Source: Bacteroidales bacterium UBA1173 (GTDB taxonomy: Bacteria > Bacteroidota > Bacteroidia > Bacteroidales > F082). Taken from it: DNA of 64,000 bases. The position numbers and the translations under genes were made by a program. The notes beneath the pieces are model-generated. The model was not told the origin of the DNA. It worked only from the letters and a program-made list of their open reading frames with translations, and did no database searches. This document shows, one piece after another, positions 26,399-34,799 of the stretch. Numbering within the stretch: position 1 is the stretch's first letter; every line of letters starts with the position of its first letter. The stretch is from NCBI GenBank assembly GCA_002311655.1, contig DBYZ01000014.1, forward strand, positions 62,001-126,000. Direction: 5' to 3'.

Positions 26399-26992
26399 AT
26401 GACTATGATAATAAAATATATATTCGATAGACTGTTTTCCCTGATTCTGCTGGTGGTTTTGTCACCAGTGCTATTGGTACTTTTTATTCTTCATAAGATA
26501 AAAATGCCGAAGGGGAGTTTTTTGTACCGTCAAATACGTATTGGAAAAGATGCAAAACCATTCAGAATCTTTAAGATACGGACGTTGAAAGACAACTCTG
26601 AAGCCCTCGGCACGGTTACTTTAGCCGATGATGAGCGTATCTTGCCCTTTGGAAGATGGCTTCGTGAGAGTAAAGTCGACACGTTTTTGGAGCTCATTAA
26701 TATATTAATAGGTGACATGAGTTTCGTAGGTCCGCGTCCCGATGTGCCTGGCTATGCCGACAAACTCGAAGGCGACGATAGAGTTATTTTGAAGATGCGT
26801 CCCGGATTGACGGGTCCCGCTTCGATAAAATACCGTCATGAGGATAGGATTTTGGCTCAGCAAAGTGACCCACAGAAGTATAATGATGAGGTTATCTGGC
26901 CCGATAAGGTGAAAATCAATAAGGAATACTACGAAAATTGGTCGGTCTGGAAAGATATTTCGATACTTTGGAAGACGGTTTTTGGAAAATAA
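26399..26992 (+). CDS. Small initiating sugar-phosphate transferase (PglC/WbaP catalytic-core type)
   Basis: 197 aa, a minimal monotopic phosphoglycosyltransferase. It has the re-entrant helix KYIFDRLFSLILLVVLSPVL, SFLYRQIRIGKDAKPFRIFKIRTL, DTFLELINILIGDMSFVGPRPDVPGYAD and RPGLTGPASIKYR. The canonical catalytic Asp-Glu pair (DELPQ in the 23.4-kb paralogue) reads DTFLE here, so Asp remains but the next residue is Thr. This unusual change may affect catalysis. A second start codon, ATG 26405, is equally possible. It is separated from the rest of the locus by a family A repeat. Confidence 0.82.
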   Translation: MTMIIKYIFDRLFSLILLVVLSPVLLVLFILHKIKMPKGSFLYRQIRIGKDAKPFRIFKIRTLKDNSEALGTVTLADDERILPFGRWLRESKVDTFLELINILIGDMSFVGPRPDVPGYADKLEGDDRVILKMRPGLTGPASIKYRHEDRILAQQSDPQKYNDEVIWPDKVKINKEYYENWSVWKDISILWKTVFGK

Positions 26993-27042
26993 AATATTGA
27001 ATATCAATAAGATATAAATTTTTTAAAAAATAAGTGCAAATT

Positions 27043-27077
27043 TTTGTCGCGCGTATTGAAAAACGTCGTACTTTTGC
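27043..27077 (+). promoter_or_regulatory. Promoter of tRNA-Asn
   Basis: TTTG (27043-27046), 22-bp spacer, TACTTTTGC (27069-27077). It ends 27 bases before the mature tRNA. The core gtacttttgcac also occurs before the EF-G paralogue (28435-28446). Confidence 0.6.
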
Positions 27078-27104
27078 ACTCGCAAACGGAGAAAACCGTT
27101 GTTA

Positions 27105-27178
27105 GCCTCCTTAGCTCAGTTGGTTAGAGCATCTGACTGTTAATCAGGGGGTCTCAGGTTCAAGTCCTGAAGGGGGCG
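27105..27178 (+). tRNA. tRNA-Asn (anticodon GTT)
   Basis: A full cloverleaf can be drawn: acceptor GCCTCCT/AGGGGGC, D arm with AGCTCAGTTGGTTAGAGCA, anticodon stem TCTGA/TCAGG around loop CTGTTAA (anticodon GTT), T arm TCAGG-TTCAAGT-CCTGA, discriminator G. CCA is not encoded. Confidence 0.95.
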
Positions 27179-27280
27179 CAAGAGAGATTACAAAGTGTAA
27201 TTTTTTATGTTTCATGTTATTAATTGAGAGAATGGATACCCACAGGCGTTCATTCTTTTTTTGTCTAAAACACTTTATAG

Positions 27281-27420
27281 TCTCACGCAGATACCGCAGA
27301 TAAAGCAGAAATAATCTTCCACAGTCCGATCTGCGAAATCTGCAGCTCGCGACGCGAGCAATCAACGCAGATAGAAAGAGGAAGGACAAAGAATCTGTAT
27401 AATCTGCGTAATCTGCGTGA
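27281..27420. repeat. Dispersed inverted repeat, family B
   Basis: Starts tctcacgcagataccgcaga and ends aatctgcgtaatctgcgtga; the arms are imperfect inverted copies, with an internal gcagctcgcgacgcgagc hairpin. It lies between tRNA-Asn and the PfkB kinase gene. The rest of the 458-bp gap after 26992 holds only the tRNA and its promoter; 27179-27280 shows nothing further. Confidence 0.75.
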
Positions 27421-27450
27421 AAAAATACGGAAGAATAAATTTATTATAAA

Positions 27451-28419
27451 ATGAAAAAAGTACTTGGTATTGGAAATGCTCTCGTTGATGTCTTGACGAG
27501 AATTGATAACGATAACATTCTCAATGAGTTAGGACTGCCGAAGGGCTCGATGCAGCTCGTTGATGACAAGGTTTCGGCGAAAGTCGCGAAAGCTCTTGAG
27601 AAGTTCGACAACTCGATGGCACCAGGTGGATCGGCGGCAAACACCATACACGGCTTGGCTAAATGCGGAGTAGAGACAGGATTTATAGGTTTTACTGGTA
27701 ATGACGAAGTTGGCAAGTTCTTCGACAACGCCATGAAATCGGTGGGAGTGAAGCCGATAATGTTCCATGGTGACGTGCCATCAGGTATCGCCCAGGCCAT
27801 CATCTCTCCTGATGGCGAGCGCACCTTTGCAACTCACCTCGGAGCAGCTGTTTTGCTGAGCGAAAAGCATCTCACTTTGGATATTTTCAAAGGCTGGGAT
27901 TACTGTTATGTAGAGGGTTATCTTATCGCAAACCGTCCGTTGTTCAAGAAAGCGATTGAGATGGCAAAACAGGCAGGCTGCAAGGTGGTTCTGGACCTCG
28001 CGTCATACAATGTGGTTGAGGATAACTGCGACTTTCTGATGGATCTTATTCCTCAAATCGACATCGTTTTTGCAAACGAGGAAGAGGCTAAGGCATTGAC
28101 ACACAGCACTCCTGAGGAAACTCTTGAATTCCTTTCAAAACATTGCGAGATTGCCATCGTGAAAGTTGGAAGCAAAGGCTCGTTCATCAAGAGAGGCGAC
28201 GAGAAAGTTCAAGTCGGCGTGAATAAAGTGAACGTCATCGACACCACTGGCGCTGGCGATATGTACGCCGCTGGATTCCTCGCCGGAATCATCAACGGCT
28301 ATGACCTCAAAAAAAGCGGCGAACTAGGCACTTGTCTCGCTGAAAACGTGATACAAGTGATGGGCGCAAAACTGAATGATAATCAATGGGAAAAAATAAT
28401 TCATGATTATTTTAAATAG
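27451..28419 (+). CDS. PfkB-family sugar/nucleoside kinase (adenosine kinase-like)
   Basis: 322 aa. Ribokinase-fold signatures are GIGNALVDV (6-14), the substrate-binding GGSAANTIHGLAKCG (59-73) and the anion-hole/catalytic-base motif DTTGAGDMYAAGFLAG (about 266-281). SMAPGGSAANT and FANEEEAKAL fit the adenosine/inosine-guanosine kinase branch. It phosphorylates a nucleoside or sugar with ATP in the cytosol; the exact substrate cannot be fixed. Single gene between two Bacteroidetes promoters. Confidence 0.88.
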   Translation: MKKVLGIGNALVDVLTRIDNDNILNELGLPKGSMQLVDDKVSAKVAKALEKFDNSMAPGGSAANTIHGLAKCGVETGFIGFTGNDEVGKFFDNAMKSVGVKPIMFHGDVPSGIAQAIISPDGERTFATHLGAAVLLSEKHLTLDIFKGWDYCYVEGYLIANRPLFKKAIEMAKQAGCKVVLDLASYNVVEDNCDFLMDLIPQIDIVFANEEEAKALTHSTPEETLEFLSKHCEIAIVKVGSKGSFIKRGDEKVQVGVNKVNVIDTTGAGDMYAAGFLAGIINGYDLKKSGELGTCLAENVIQVMGAKLNDNQWEKIIHDYFK

Positions 28420-28435
28420 GTATTGAAAAATTTTG

Positions 28436-28444
28436 TACTTTTGC
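28436..28444 (+). promoter_or_regulatory. Promoter -7 element of the EF-G paralogue
   Basis: TACTTTTGC, 45 bases before the ATG. The surrounding tattgaaaa(n)gtacttttgcac closely matches the tRNA-Asn promoter, as expected for strongly expressed translation genes. No clear TTTG -33 box is seen. Confidence 0.55.
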
Positions 28445-28489
28445 ACCCACGTTGAAAAAAAGTATTAATAAATATAGAATTTAGATAAA

Positions 28490-30625
28490 ATGAAGGTATT
28501 TCAGACAGACGACATCCGTAACATCGCTCTCATCGGAGCTGCGAAATCCGGAAAGACCACGCTTGCAGAAAACATGATTTTCGAAGGCAAGCTCATCAAC
28601 AGAAAAGGCGACACTACAAGCAAGAACACAGTGTCAGACTACCGCCCAATCGAGATGGAGCGCGGTATCTCTGTTAACGCCAGCTTGTGCTACACAATCT
28701 ACAACGACAAGAAAATCAATATCCTTGACACTCCTGGCTTTAGCGATTTCTCTGGCGATATCGTCGCTTGTCTGACCGCTGCCGACACAGCTGTTTTCAC
28801 AGTCAACTCACAGTCAGGTGTTGAGGCAACAACAGAAAACGCATGGAAACACGCTGCCAACACAAACAAGCCAGTCGTGTTCTTCATGAACCAGCTCGAC
28901 CACAACAACGCCAACTTCGACGACACCATCCATCAGTTGAAGGAATACTTCGGCGATAAAGTCACTCCAATCCAGTTCCCAGTGAACGCTGGCGAAGGCT
29001 TCAACGCTGTCATCGACCTCATCATGAAGAAGATGCTCGTTTTCAAGAACGGCAACGGCGCTCCTGAAGTTCAGGACATCCCTGCAAACCTCGCTGACAA
29101 AGCCGCTGAGCTTCACGACGCTCTCATCGAGCACGCTGCAGAAGGCGACGACGCTCTTATGGAGAAATTCTTCGACGAAGGTACACTTTCAGAGGAAGAT
29201 ATGGAAAAAGGTATCCGTATGGGTATCGCAAAACGCGAGATGTTCCCTGTCATCTGCGGCGCAGCAAAGAGCGGCGCAGGCGTGACACGTCTTCTCGAAT
29301 TCATCGTCAACGCTTGCCCATCACCGGCACACGTTGCTCCTATCAAAGCTGAAAACGGCACAGAGTTCCACAACGACGTGAACGAGCCTACAGCAATGTT
29401 CTTCTTCAAGATTTCTAACGAACAGAACGTTGGTGATGTCGCAATGGCACGTATCTACGGCGGTACTGTTTCAGAGGCTCAGGACCTCGTCAACCCACGT
29501 ACAGGCAACAAAGAGCGTATCTCACAGATCCTCGTTTCTAATGGTAAGAACCGTGAGCGCGTTGAGAAAGCTTGCGCTGGCGATATCATCTCAACAATCA
29601 AGTTGAAAGATGTCCGCGTGAACGACAGCCTCGTCGACTCAAAGGTCGCAGAAGCTGCATTCCCGGCAATCAAATTCCCAACACCAATCTTCTCAGTCGC
29701 TATCAAGGCTGTTAACTCACAGGAAGATGAGAAACTTGGCGGTATCCTCAACGATATGCACAAGACAGACCCTACAATCATCACAGGTATGTCACGTGAG
29801 TTGAGACAGAACATCCTCCAGTGCCAGGGTGAATATCACCTCAATACAATCAAATGGTATCTCGACAACGTCCACAAGATTGCTGTTGAGTTCGCATCAC
29901 CTAAGATTCCTTACAGAGAGACTATCACAAAGGCTGCTAACGGCGACTACCGTCACAAGAAACAGTCAGGTGGTTCAGGTCAGTTCGGTGAGGTTCACAT
30001 GCGCTTGGCTCCTTACTATGAAGGCTACACCGACCCAACAGACCTCCAGGTCCGTGACACTCAGGAGTACGACCTCCCATGGGGCGGCAAGCTCATCTTC
30101 AAGAACTGCATCGTCGGTGGCGCTATCGACGCACGTTTCATGCCGGCTATCTTGAAAGGTATCAACGAGCGTTTGGAAGAAGGCCCTCTGACAGGTTCTT
30201 ACGCCCGTGACATCATCGTCTACGTTTACGATGGTAAGATGCACCCGGTCGATTCAAACGAAATGGCATTCAAGATCGCTGGTCGTATGGCATTCTCAAT
30301 CGCATTCAAGGCAGCAGGTCCTAAGATCATGGAACCTATCTATGACCTCACAGTCCGCATGCCAGAAGATATGATGGGTGCTGTCAACACAGACCTCCAA
30401 GGTCGCCGCGCCATCATCATGGGTATGGATTCAGACAGAAATTACCAGATTATCCGCGCAAGAGTGCCGCTCGCAGAGATGGATCGTTATTCAACATCAT
30501 TGAGCTCACTCACCTCAGGTCGTGGTTCATTCACAATGGAATATGCAGAATACGCACAGGTTCCAGCAGATGTCCAGACCAAGCTGTTGAAGGCTTACGA
30601 GGAGTCAAAGAAGGACGAGGATTAA
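28490..30625 (+). CDS. Elongation factor G paralogue (EF-G2-like) with altered GTPase centre
   Basis: 711 aa with all five EF-G domains. The G domain differs from canonical EF-G: G1 reads GAAKSGKT (16-23) instead of AHIDAGKT, G3 reads DTPGF (80-84) where translocases have DTPGH with the catalytic His, and G4 is NQLD (134-137) instead of NKMD. Domains III-V are well preserved (LGGILNDMHKTDPT, QCQGEYHLNTIKWYL, GRRAIIMGMD). Bacteroides encodes a second EF-G reported to lack GTPase activity and to support translation during carbon limitation, and this protein fits that description. Codons ending in C (gac, atc, ttc, aac) are used far more than in neighbours, a sign of high expression. It stands alone, with its own promoter and terminator. 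Confidence 0.85.
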   Translation: MKVFQTDDIRNIALIGAAKSGKTTLAENMIFEGKLINRKGDTTSKNTVSDYRPIEMERGISVNASLCYTIYNDKKINILDTPGFSDFSGDIVACLTAADTAVFTVNSQSGVEATTENAWKHAANTNKPVVFFMNQLDHNNANFDDTIHQLKEYFGDKVTPIQFPVNAGEGFNAVIDLIMKKMLVFKNGNGAPEVQDIPANLADKAAELHDALIEHAAEGDDALMEKFFDEGTLSEEDMEKGIRMGIAKREMFPVICGAAKSGAGVTRLLEFIVNACPSPAHVAPIKAENGTEFHNDVNEPTAMFFFKISNEQNVGDVAMARIYGGTVSEAQDLVNPRTGNKERISQILVSNGKNRERVEKACAGDIISTIKLKDVRVNDSLVDSKVAEAAFPAIKFPTPIFSVAIKAVNSQEDEKLGGILNDMHKTDPTIITGMSRELRQNILQCQGEYHLNTIKWYLDNVHKIAVEFASPKIPYRETITKAANGDYRHKKQSGGSGQFGEVHMRLAPYYEGYTDPTDLQVRDTQEYDLPWGGKLIFKNCIVGGAIDARFMPAILKGINERLEEGPLTGSYARDIIVYVYDGKMHPVDSNEMAFKIAGRMAFSIAFKAAGPKIMEPIYDLTVRMPEDMMGAVNTDLQGRRAIIMGMDSDRNYQIIRARVPLAEMDRYSTSLSSLTSGRGSFTMEYAEYAQVPADVQTKLLKAYEESKKDED

Positions 30626-30633
30626 TCCTCGTT

Positions 30634-30657
30634 GGGACGTGGCGCGCCGCGTCCATA
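30634..30657 (+). repeat. Self-complementary GC-rich hairpin after the EF-G gene
   Basis: gggacgtggcgcgccgcgtcc can fold on its centre ggcgcgcc, with ggacg pairing to cgtcc. Followed by a second hairpin and a T-tract. Confidence 0.6.
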
Positions 30658-30670
30658 TCAAAAACGATTG

Positions 30671-30712
30671 TAGAGACGTCACAGTGTGGCGTCTCTATTT
30701 TTTATTTTTTAA
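30671..30712 (+). terminator. Rho-independent terminator of the EF-G paralogue
   Basis: Stem TAGAGACGTCAC / GTGGCGTCTCTA (one G-U pair), 3-base loop, followed by tttttatttttt. Placed 45 bases after the stop codon. Confidence 0.8.
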
Positions 30713-30714
30713 TA

Positions 30715-30747
30715 TTTGGTTTTTAATTATATAAGTATTATTTTTGC
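30715..30747 (+). promoter_or_regulatory. Promoter of the first TIR-WD40 gene
   Basis: TTTG (30715-30718), 20-bp spacer, TATTTTTGC (30739-30747), 39 bases before ATG 30787. A good match to the full Bacteroidetes consensus. Confidence 0.65.
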
Positions 30748-30786
30748 GAGTATAAATCGCAGTGTAAACATATAATTGAAAATACT

Positions 30787-33573
30787 ATGCCACCAGTCAT
30801 GAAACAATATTATGCTTTCATCAGCTACAAGCGCGATGACCAGAAATGGGCCGAGTGGCTCCAGGAGAAACTTGAGCATTATAAATTGCCTTCAAACCTT
30901 AACGGAAGAGACGGTCTGCCAAAAGAGATACGCCCGGTTTTTCGTGACAAGTCGGAGCTTGCGGCTGGAGTTTTGGCTGATGAGATACAGAAAGCACTCG
31001 ACCATTCCAAATATTTAATTGTGATTTGCTCGCCACATTCGGCAAAATCAGAGTGGGTGAACAAGGAAGTACAATCGTTTATTGATTCTGGAAGAACAGA
31101 CAAGATAATACCATTTATTATAGAAGGAACGCCAAACTCGGGGAATGACGAAACTGAATGTTTCCCGAAGGCAATAAGAGAATTGTCAGCTGAAGATGAA
31201 CTTTTGGGCGTGAACATCAACGAGATGGGGCGTGATGCGGCAGCAGTGAAAGTTGTGGCTCAAATGTTCGGCTTGCGTTTTGATGACCTCTGGCAGAGGC
31301 ATGAAAGGGAAAAGAAACGTCGTCGTCACTTGATAACTGCAGGAATCACCGCATTTGCGATTGCTGTGATATGTGTGGCGGGTTGGATTTGGCATCAGAA
31401 TGTGGTGCTGAAGCAACAGAGATGGCAGATGCTTGAAAGCCAGTCGAAACTGGTTTCTGAAATGGTAAAAATGAACGCTAAGGATGATTCATATTTAGCA
31501 AGATTGGCAGCATTGGAGGTGCTTCCGAAAGATGTGAGCAACCCTGTTGATAGACCATATACGGCTGAGGCTGAGAGAGCGTTGAGGGAAGCAAGCAAAT
31601 ATGGCTCTGCAGTTTTTAAAATACAAGATGCATTAGAAGCGATTTTTACACCTGATGATGAACAGATATTGGTAAGGTTGTTAGATAGTACATTGAGGTT
31701 TATTGCCGTAAACACTGGTTGTGTGACAAAAACCATAAAAAGAGATTATGTTAGCTGGGACCTTTGTTATAGTCCGTGTGGCAAGCATATTATCAGTCAC
31801 AACCAAAAAGATGTTTTTATTTTAGATGCACAAACTTTAGCAACAGAATTGTCGTTTGTGGTTGACACAGCAAATATTTATTCTGCTAAATATAGTCCTG
31901 ATGGAAACAAGATAATAACAACATCCGGACATTGTTTGAAAATTTGGGATGCAGAAACTGGAGATTGTTTGAAAACTATTGTCAGCAAAAAGCTGTTTTT
32001 GTTCGCCACATATAGTCCGGACGGGAAATATATCGCAGTTCTTGAACGAGAAAACGAATATAGTTATGATTTAGATCCAAATAGTATAATTGTTTATAAT
32101 TCTGATAATTATAAAGTAAAACGAGTGTTTACAAAAGATTATATAGAACAATATCTTGTTTTTACAAATGATGGAAATGCTATATTATTACCATATTATG
32201 AAAGTGAAATTTTAGATATTGAAACAGGTGACACCATTATTAAAATAAAAACAGATCCTGAAAGTCGCGATCTTTGTTTCAGCCCTGATGGAGAAAAAAT
32301 AATGGGTTATTCGGCGTGGATTATTGGTCCTACGGGTGACAACTATAAAACCATCAAAATATGGAATGCTGAAACAGGTGATGAAATCAAAACTTTATAT
32401 GGACATAGCGGTTTCGTTTATTCAGCTAGATTCAGTCACAATGGAAGTAAAGTAGTCTCAATATCACAAGATATGACTATTAGGTTATGGGATATAGATG
32501 AAATTGACAAATCTGATGTTCTAATCCGAAGCAACGAGCGAATGTATGAAGCGAAAATAAACCCAGAGTTAGGATTTGCAACCAATAGCGATGAGGGATG
32601 TATAAAAATTTGGGATATTGGGTCTGGAAAAGAAACAAATAGATTATCTTATGATAAATATTGTACAGATGTCGTTTTTACTCCTGACGGGAAAAGAATT
32701 ATAGCTTCTTTGTTTTCTCTTGAATATGTAGCAAATTCTAATAGTAATTATGTTGTTAATTTGGGTGATGGTCCGTTTAATGCAGACAGAAAAATTGTTA
32801 CACATCTTAATACTTATGACATTGATAGTGGTTGTTTGGTGAAATCATTAATTGATAGTGTTGAGTATTCACATCTTAAAATAAGTCCGGATGGGAAAAA
32901 ACTTATTTTTAAAGCCAGTAAAGAAATAAGATTAATGGATATTGAAACGGATAGCGTTTTGTGGTCTGTAGAATTAAGTGACAGCTATTGGAATTTTCAT
33001 GTGTTTTTCGCTTTTAGTCCTGATTGTGAGAGGGTTGCCATAACGCCGGATTTTTTAGCGGTAAAAATATTAGATGCAAATACTGGTATTGAATTGATGG
33101 AGTGCGAAGGTAAACATAAGGACGACATAAACGATATTCAATTTAGTCCTGATGGTAAGATTATTGTTGCTTGTTCTGATAACAATACTATTTGGCTTTG
33201 GGATGCTGAAACCGGAAAATCTTTACACACAATTAATGAACATACTAATTGTGTAAACAGTGTTGGTTTCAGTCCTGATGGCAAATATATTGTTTCGAGT
33301 TCTAAGGATGAAACTATTCGTGTTTGGGATGTCAAGGAAGGGATATGTGTAATGGTTCTGAAAATAAAAGAATCAGGATGTACAATTCAATATGTTTGTT
33401 TTTCTTCTGACGGTAGAAAAATATTATATGTATTAGATAATTATAATGATGCAGAAAGTTCTATCCGCCAATACGACTTTCCGCCCCTCCAAGACCTCAT
33501 CGACCAGACCCGTGAGCGCTTTAAAAACCGCCCGCTAACCGAGGAGGAAAGGAAAATGTATTATCTGGAATAA
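30787..33573 (+). CDS. TIR domain - transmembrane - WD40 repeat protein, copy 1
   Basis: 928 aa. Residues 6-165 form a TIR domain: YYAFISYKRDD opens strand A, RDKSELAAG marks the BB region, and SEWVNKE (88-94) puts Glu94 where NADase TIRs have their catalytic Glu. A basic stretch (EREKKRRRH) precedes one membrane helix (about 182-202). A helical linker follows (LVSEMVKMNAKDDSYLARLAALEVLPKD), then about 12-13 WD40-like blades marked by FSPDGxxI / IWDAETG. The topology puts TIR in the cytosol and the propeller in the periplasm, or the reverse; the positive-inside rule favours TIR inside. The last 20 residues (ERFKNRPLTEEERKMYYLE) are nearly identical in copy 2. It could be a periplasmic sensor driving NAD+ cleavage. 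It heads a four-gene locus. Confidence 0.85.
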   Translation: MPPVMKQYYAFISYKRDDQKWAEWLQEKLEHYKLPSNLNGRDGLPKEIRPVFRDKSELAAGVLADEIQKALDHSKYLIVICSPHSAKSEWVNKEVQSFIDSGRTDKIIPFIIEGTPNSGNDETECFPKAIRELSAEDELLGVNINEMGRDAAAVKVVAQMFGLRFDDLWQRHEREKKRRRHLITAGITAFAIAVICVAGWIWHQNVVLKQQRWQMLESQSKLVSEMVKMNAKDDSYLARLAALEVLPKDVSNPVDRPYTAEAERALREASKYGSAVFKIQDALEAIFTPDDEQILVRLLDSTLRFIAVNTGCVTKTIKRDYVSWDLCYSPCGKHIISHNQKDVFILDAQTLATELSFVVDTANIYSAKYSPDGNKIITTSGHCLKIWDAETGDCLKTIVSKKLFLFATYSPDGKYIAVLERENEYSYDLDPNSIIVYNSDNYKVKRVFTKDYIEQYLVFTNDGNAILLPYYESEILDIETGDTIIKIKTDPESRDLCFSPDGEKIMGYSAWIIGPTGDNYKTIKIWNAETGDEIKTLYGHSGFVYSARFSHNGSKVVSISQDMTIRLWDIDEIDKSDVLIRSNERMYEAKINPELGFATNSDEGCIKIWDIGSGKETNRLSYDKYCTDVVFTPDGKRIIASLFSLEYVANSNSNYVVNLGDGPFNADRKIVTHLNTYDIDSGCLVKSLIDSVEYSHLKISPDGKKLIFKASKEIRLMDIETDSVLWSVELSDSYWNFHVFFAFSPDCERVAITPDFLAVKILDANTGIELMECEGKHKDDINDIQFSPDGKIIVACSDNNTIWLWDAETGKSLHTINEHTNCVNSVGFSPDGKYIVSSSKDETIRVWDVKEGICVMVLKIKESGCTIQYVCFSSDGRKILYVLDNYNDAESSIRQYDFPPLQDLIDQTRERFKNRPLTEEERKMYYLE

Positions 33574-33577
33574 AAAA

Positions 33578-33611
33578 TTTGTTTGGATAATTGATTTTTT
33601 GTTATTTTTGC
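33578..33611 (+). promoter_or_regulatory. Internal promoter before the ATPase gene
   Basis: TTTG (33578-33581), 21-bp spacer, TATTTTTGC (33603-33611), 57 bases before ATG 33668. The ATPase, second TIR and channel genes could thus be transcribed independently of the first TIR gene. Confidence 0.6.
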
Positions 33612-33667
33612 AATAAAATTATTACTAATAAAGTTATTAGTAAGTTGTTTATTACAAAATTAAAAAA

Positions 33668-34789
33668 ATGAGAACACCTTTTGTATTCGGAAAGACTGTA
33701 AGCGGAGATGCCTTCACCGACAGGGAAAAAGAGACGGAGAAACTTGTTTCCAACTTTAAATATGGCGTGAACACTTTTTTGGTGTCGCCACGCAGATGGG
33801 GCAAAACGTCACTGGTGAAAAAGGCAAAATCGCTTGCGGAAAACAAGAAACTAAAAATAGTTTACGTCGATGTACAGCAATGCCGCAGCAAAGAGGATTT
33901 CTGCGAACGTTTCGCTTCGGCTGTGCTTTCCCAAACATCCAGTAAAATGGACGAATTACTGGAAAATGCAAGGCTGTTTCTGAACCGTTTCAGCTTCGGT
34001 GTGAACGCTTCAGCCGACATGTCGGGCGAGATGTCGTTGAAACTTCAGCTTTCGCCAAAAGAGCAGTCGCGGGAGGACCTTTTGCAACTTCCTGAGAATA
34101 TTGCGAAAAGAAAAGAAATCAACATTGTTGTTTGCATTGATGAGTTTCAACAGATCGGGAAATATGACGACTCGCTGCAGTTTCAAATAGAATTGCGCTC
34201 TGTATGGCAGCATCACGAATTGACATCGTATTGTCTTTTTGGTAGCAGAAAGCACATGATGGAGTCGTTGTTCGACGACAGTTCGAAACCTTTTTACAAA
34301 TTTGGTGACATTATTTATCTGCAAAGGATTCCTGTTGAATATTGGGTTAAGTATATCACTGGAAAATTCAAAGAAGCGAATAAATCGATTACAAATGAGC
34401 AGGCGGAATGGATTGTGAGCAGGGTGGATGGTAACTCGTCGTATGTGCAGCAGTTGTCGTGGTATGTTTTTCAGCGTACAGAAAATGTGGTCGACGAAGA
34501 GATTTTAAACGATGCTTTGGACGAATTAATCAGTCAGTGCGGTGAGGTTTTTGAAAGCAAAACAGAAAATCTTACTGCATACCAGCTGAATTTCCTCAAA
34601 GCGATATCTGACGGCAACCATTCGGGATTTTCAACGGCAAAAATAATAGAAGATTATAAGTTGGGCTCTTCTGCCAATGTTTCGATAATCAAAAAATCGT
34701 TAATGGACAAGGAGTTAATCACTATAGAGAATAAAGAAATAAATATTTCAGACCCGATAATGGAACTTTGGCTTAAGAGAGAGTTTTAA
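33668..34789 (+). CDS. AAA/STAND-like ATPase (archaeal-ATPase family) between the TIR genes
   Basis: 373 aa. FGKTVSGDAFTDREKETEKL opens the archaeal-type P-loop domain. Walker A is SPRRWGKTSLV (about 39-49), Walker B is NIVVCIDEFQQIG (about 151-163), and a sensor-like SYCLFGSRKHMM (about 185-196) follows. The C-terminal 100 residues form a winged-helix (LTAYQLNFLKAISDGNHSGFSTAKIIEDYKLGSSANVSIIKKSLMDKELI). Such proteins work as regulatory switches, often in defence or stress loci. No nuclease or other effector domain is fused. The second TIR gene starts 11 bp after its stop, so they are co-transcribed. Confidence 0.8.
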   Translation: MRTPFVFGKTVSGDAFTDREKETEKLVSNFKYGVNTFLVSPRRWGKTSLVKKAKSLAENKKLKIVYVDVQQCRSKEDFCERFASAVLSQTSSKMDELLENARLFLNRFSFGVNASADMSGEMSLKLQLSPKEQSREDLLQLPENIAKRKEINIVVCIDEFQQIGKYDDSLQFQIELRSVWQHHELTSYCLFGSRKHMMESLFDDSSKPFYKFGDIIYLQRIPVEYWVKYITGKFKEANKSITNEQAEWIVSRVDGNSSYVQQLSWYVFQRTENVVDEEILNDALDELISQCGEVFESKTENLTAYQLNFLKAISDGNHSGFSTAKIIEDYKLGSSANVSIIKKSLMDKELITIENKEINISDPIMELWLKREF

Positions 34790-34799
34790 TTGAATAATT

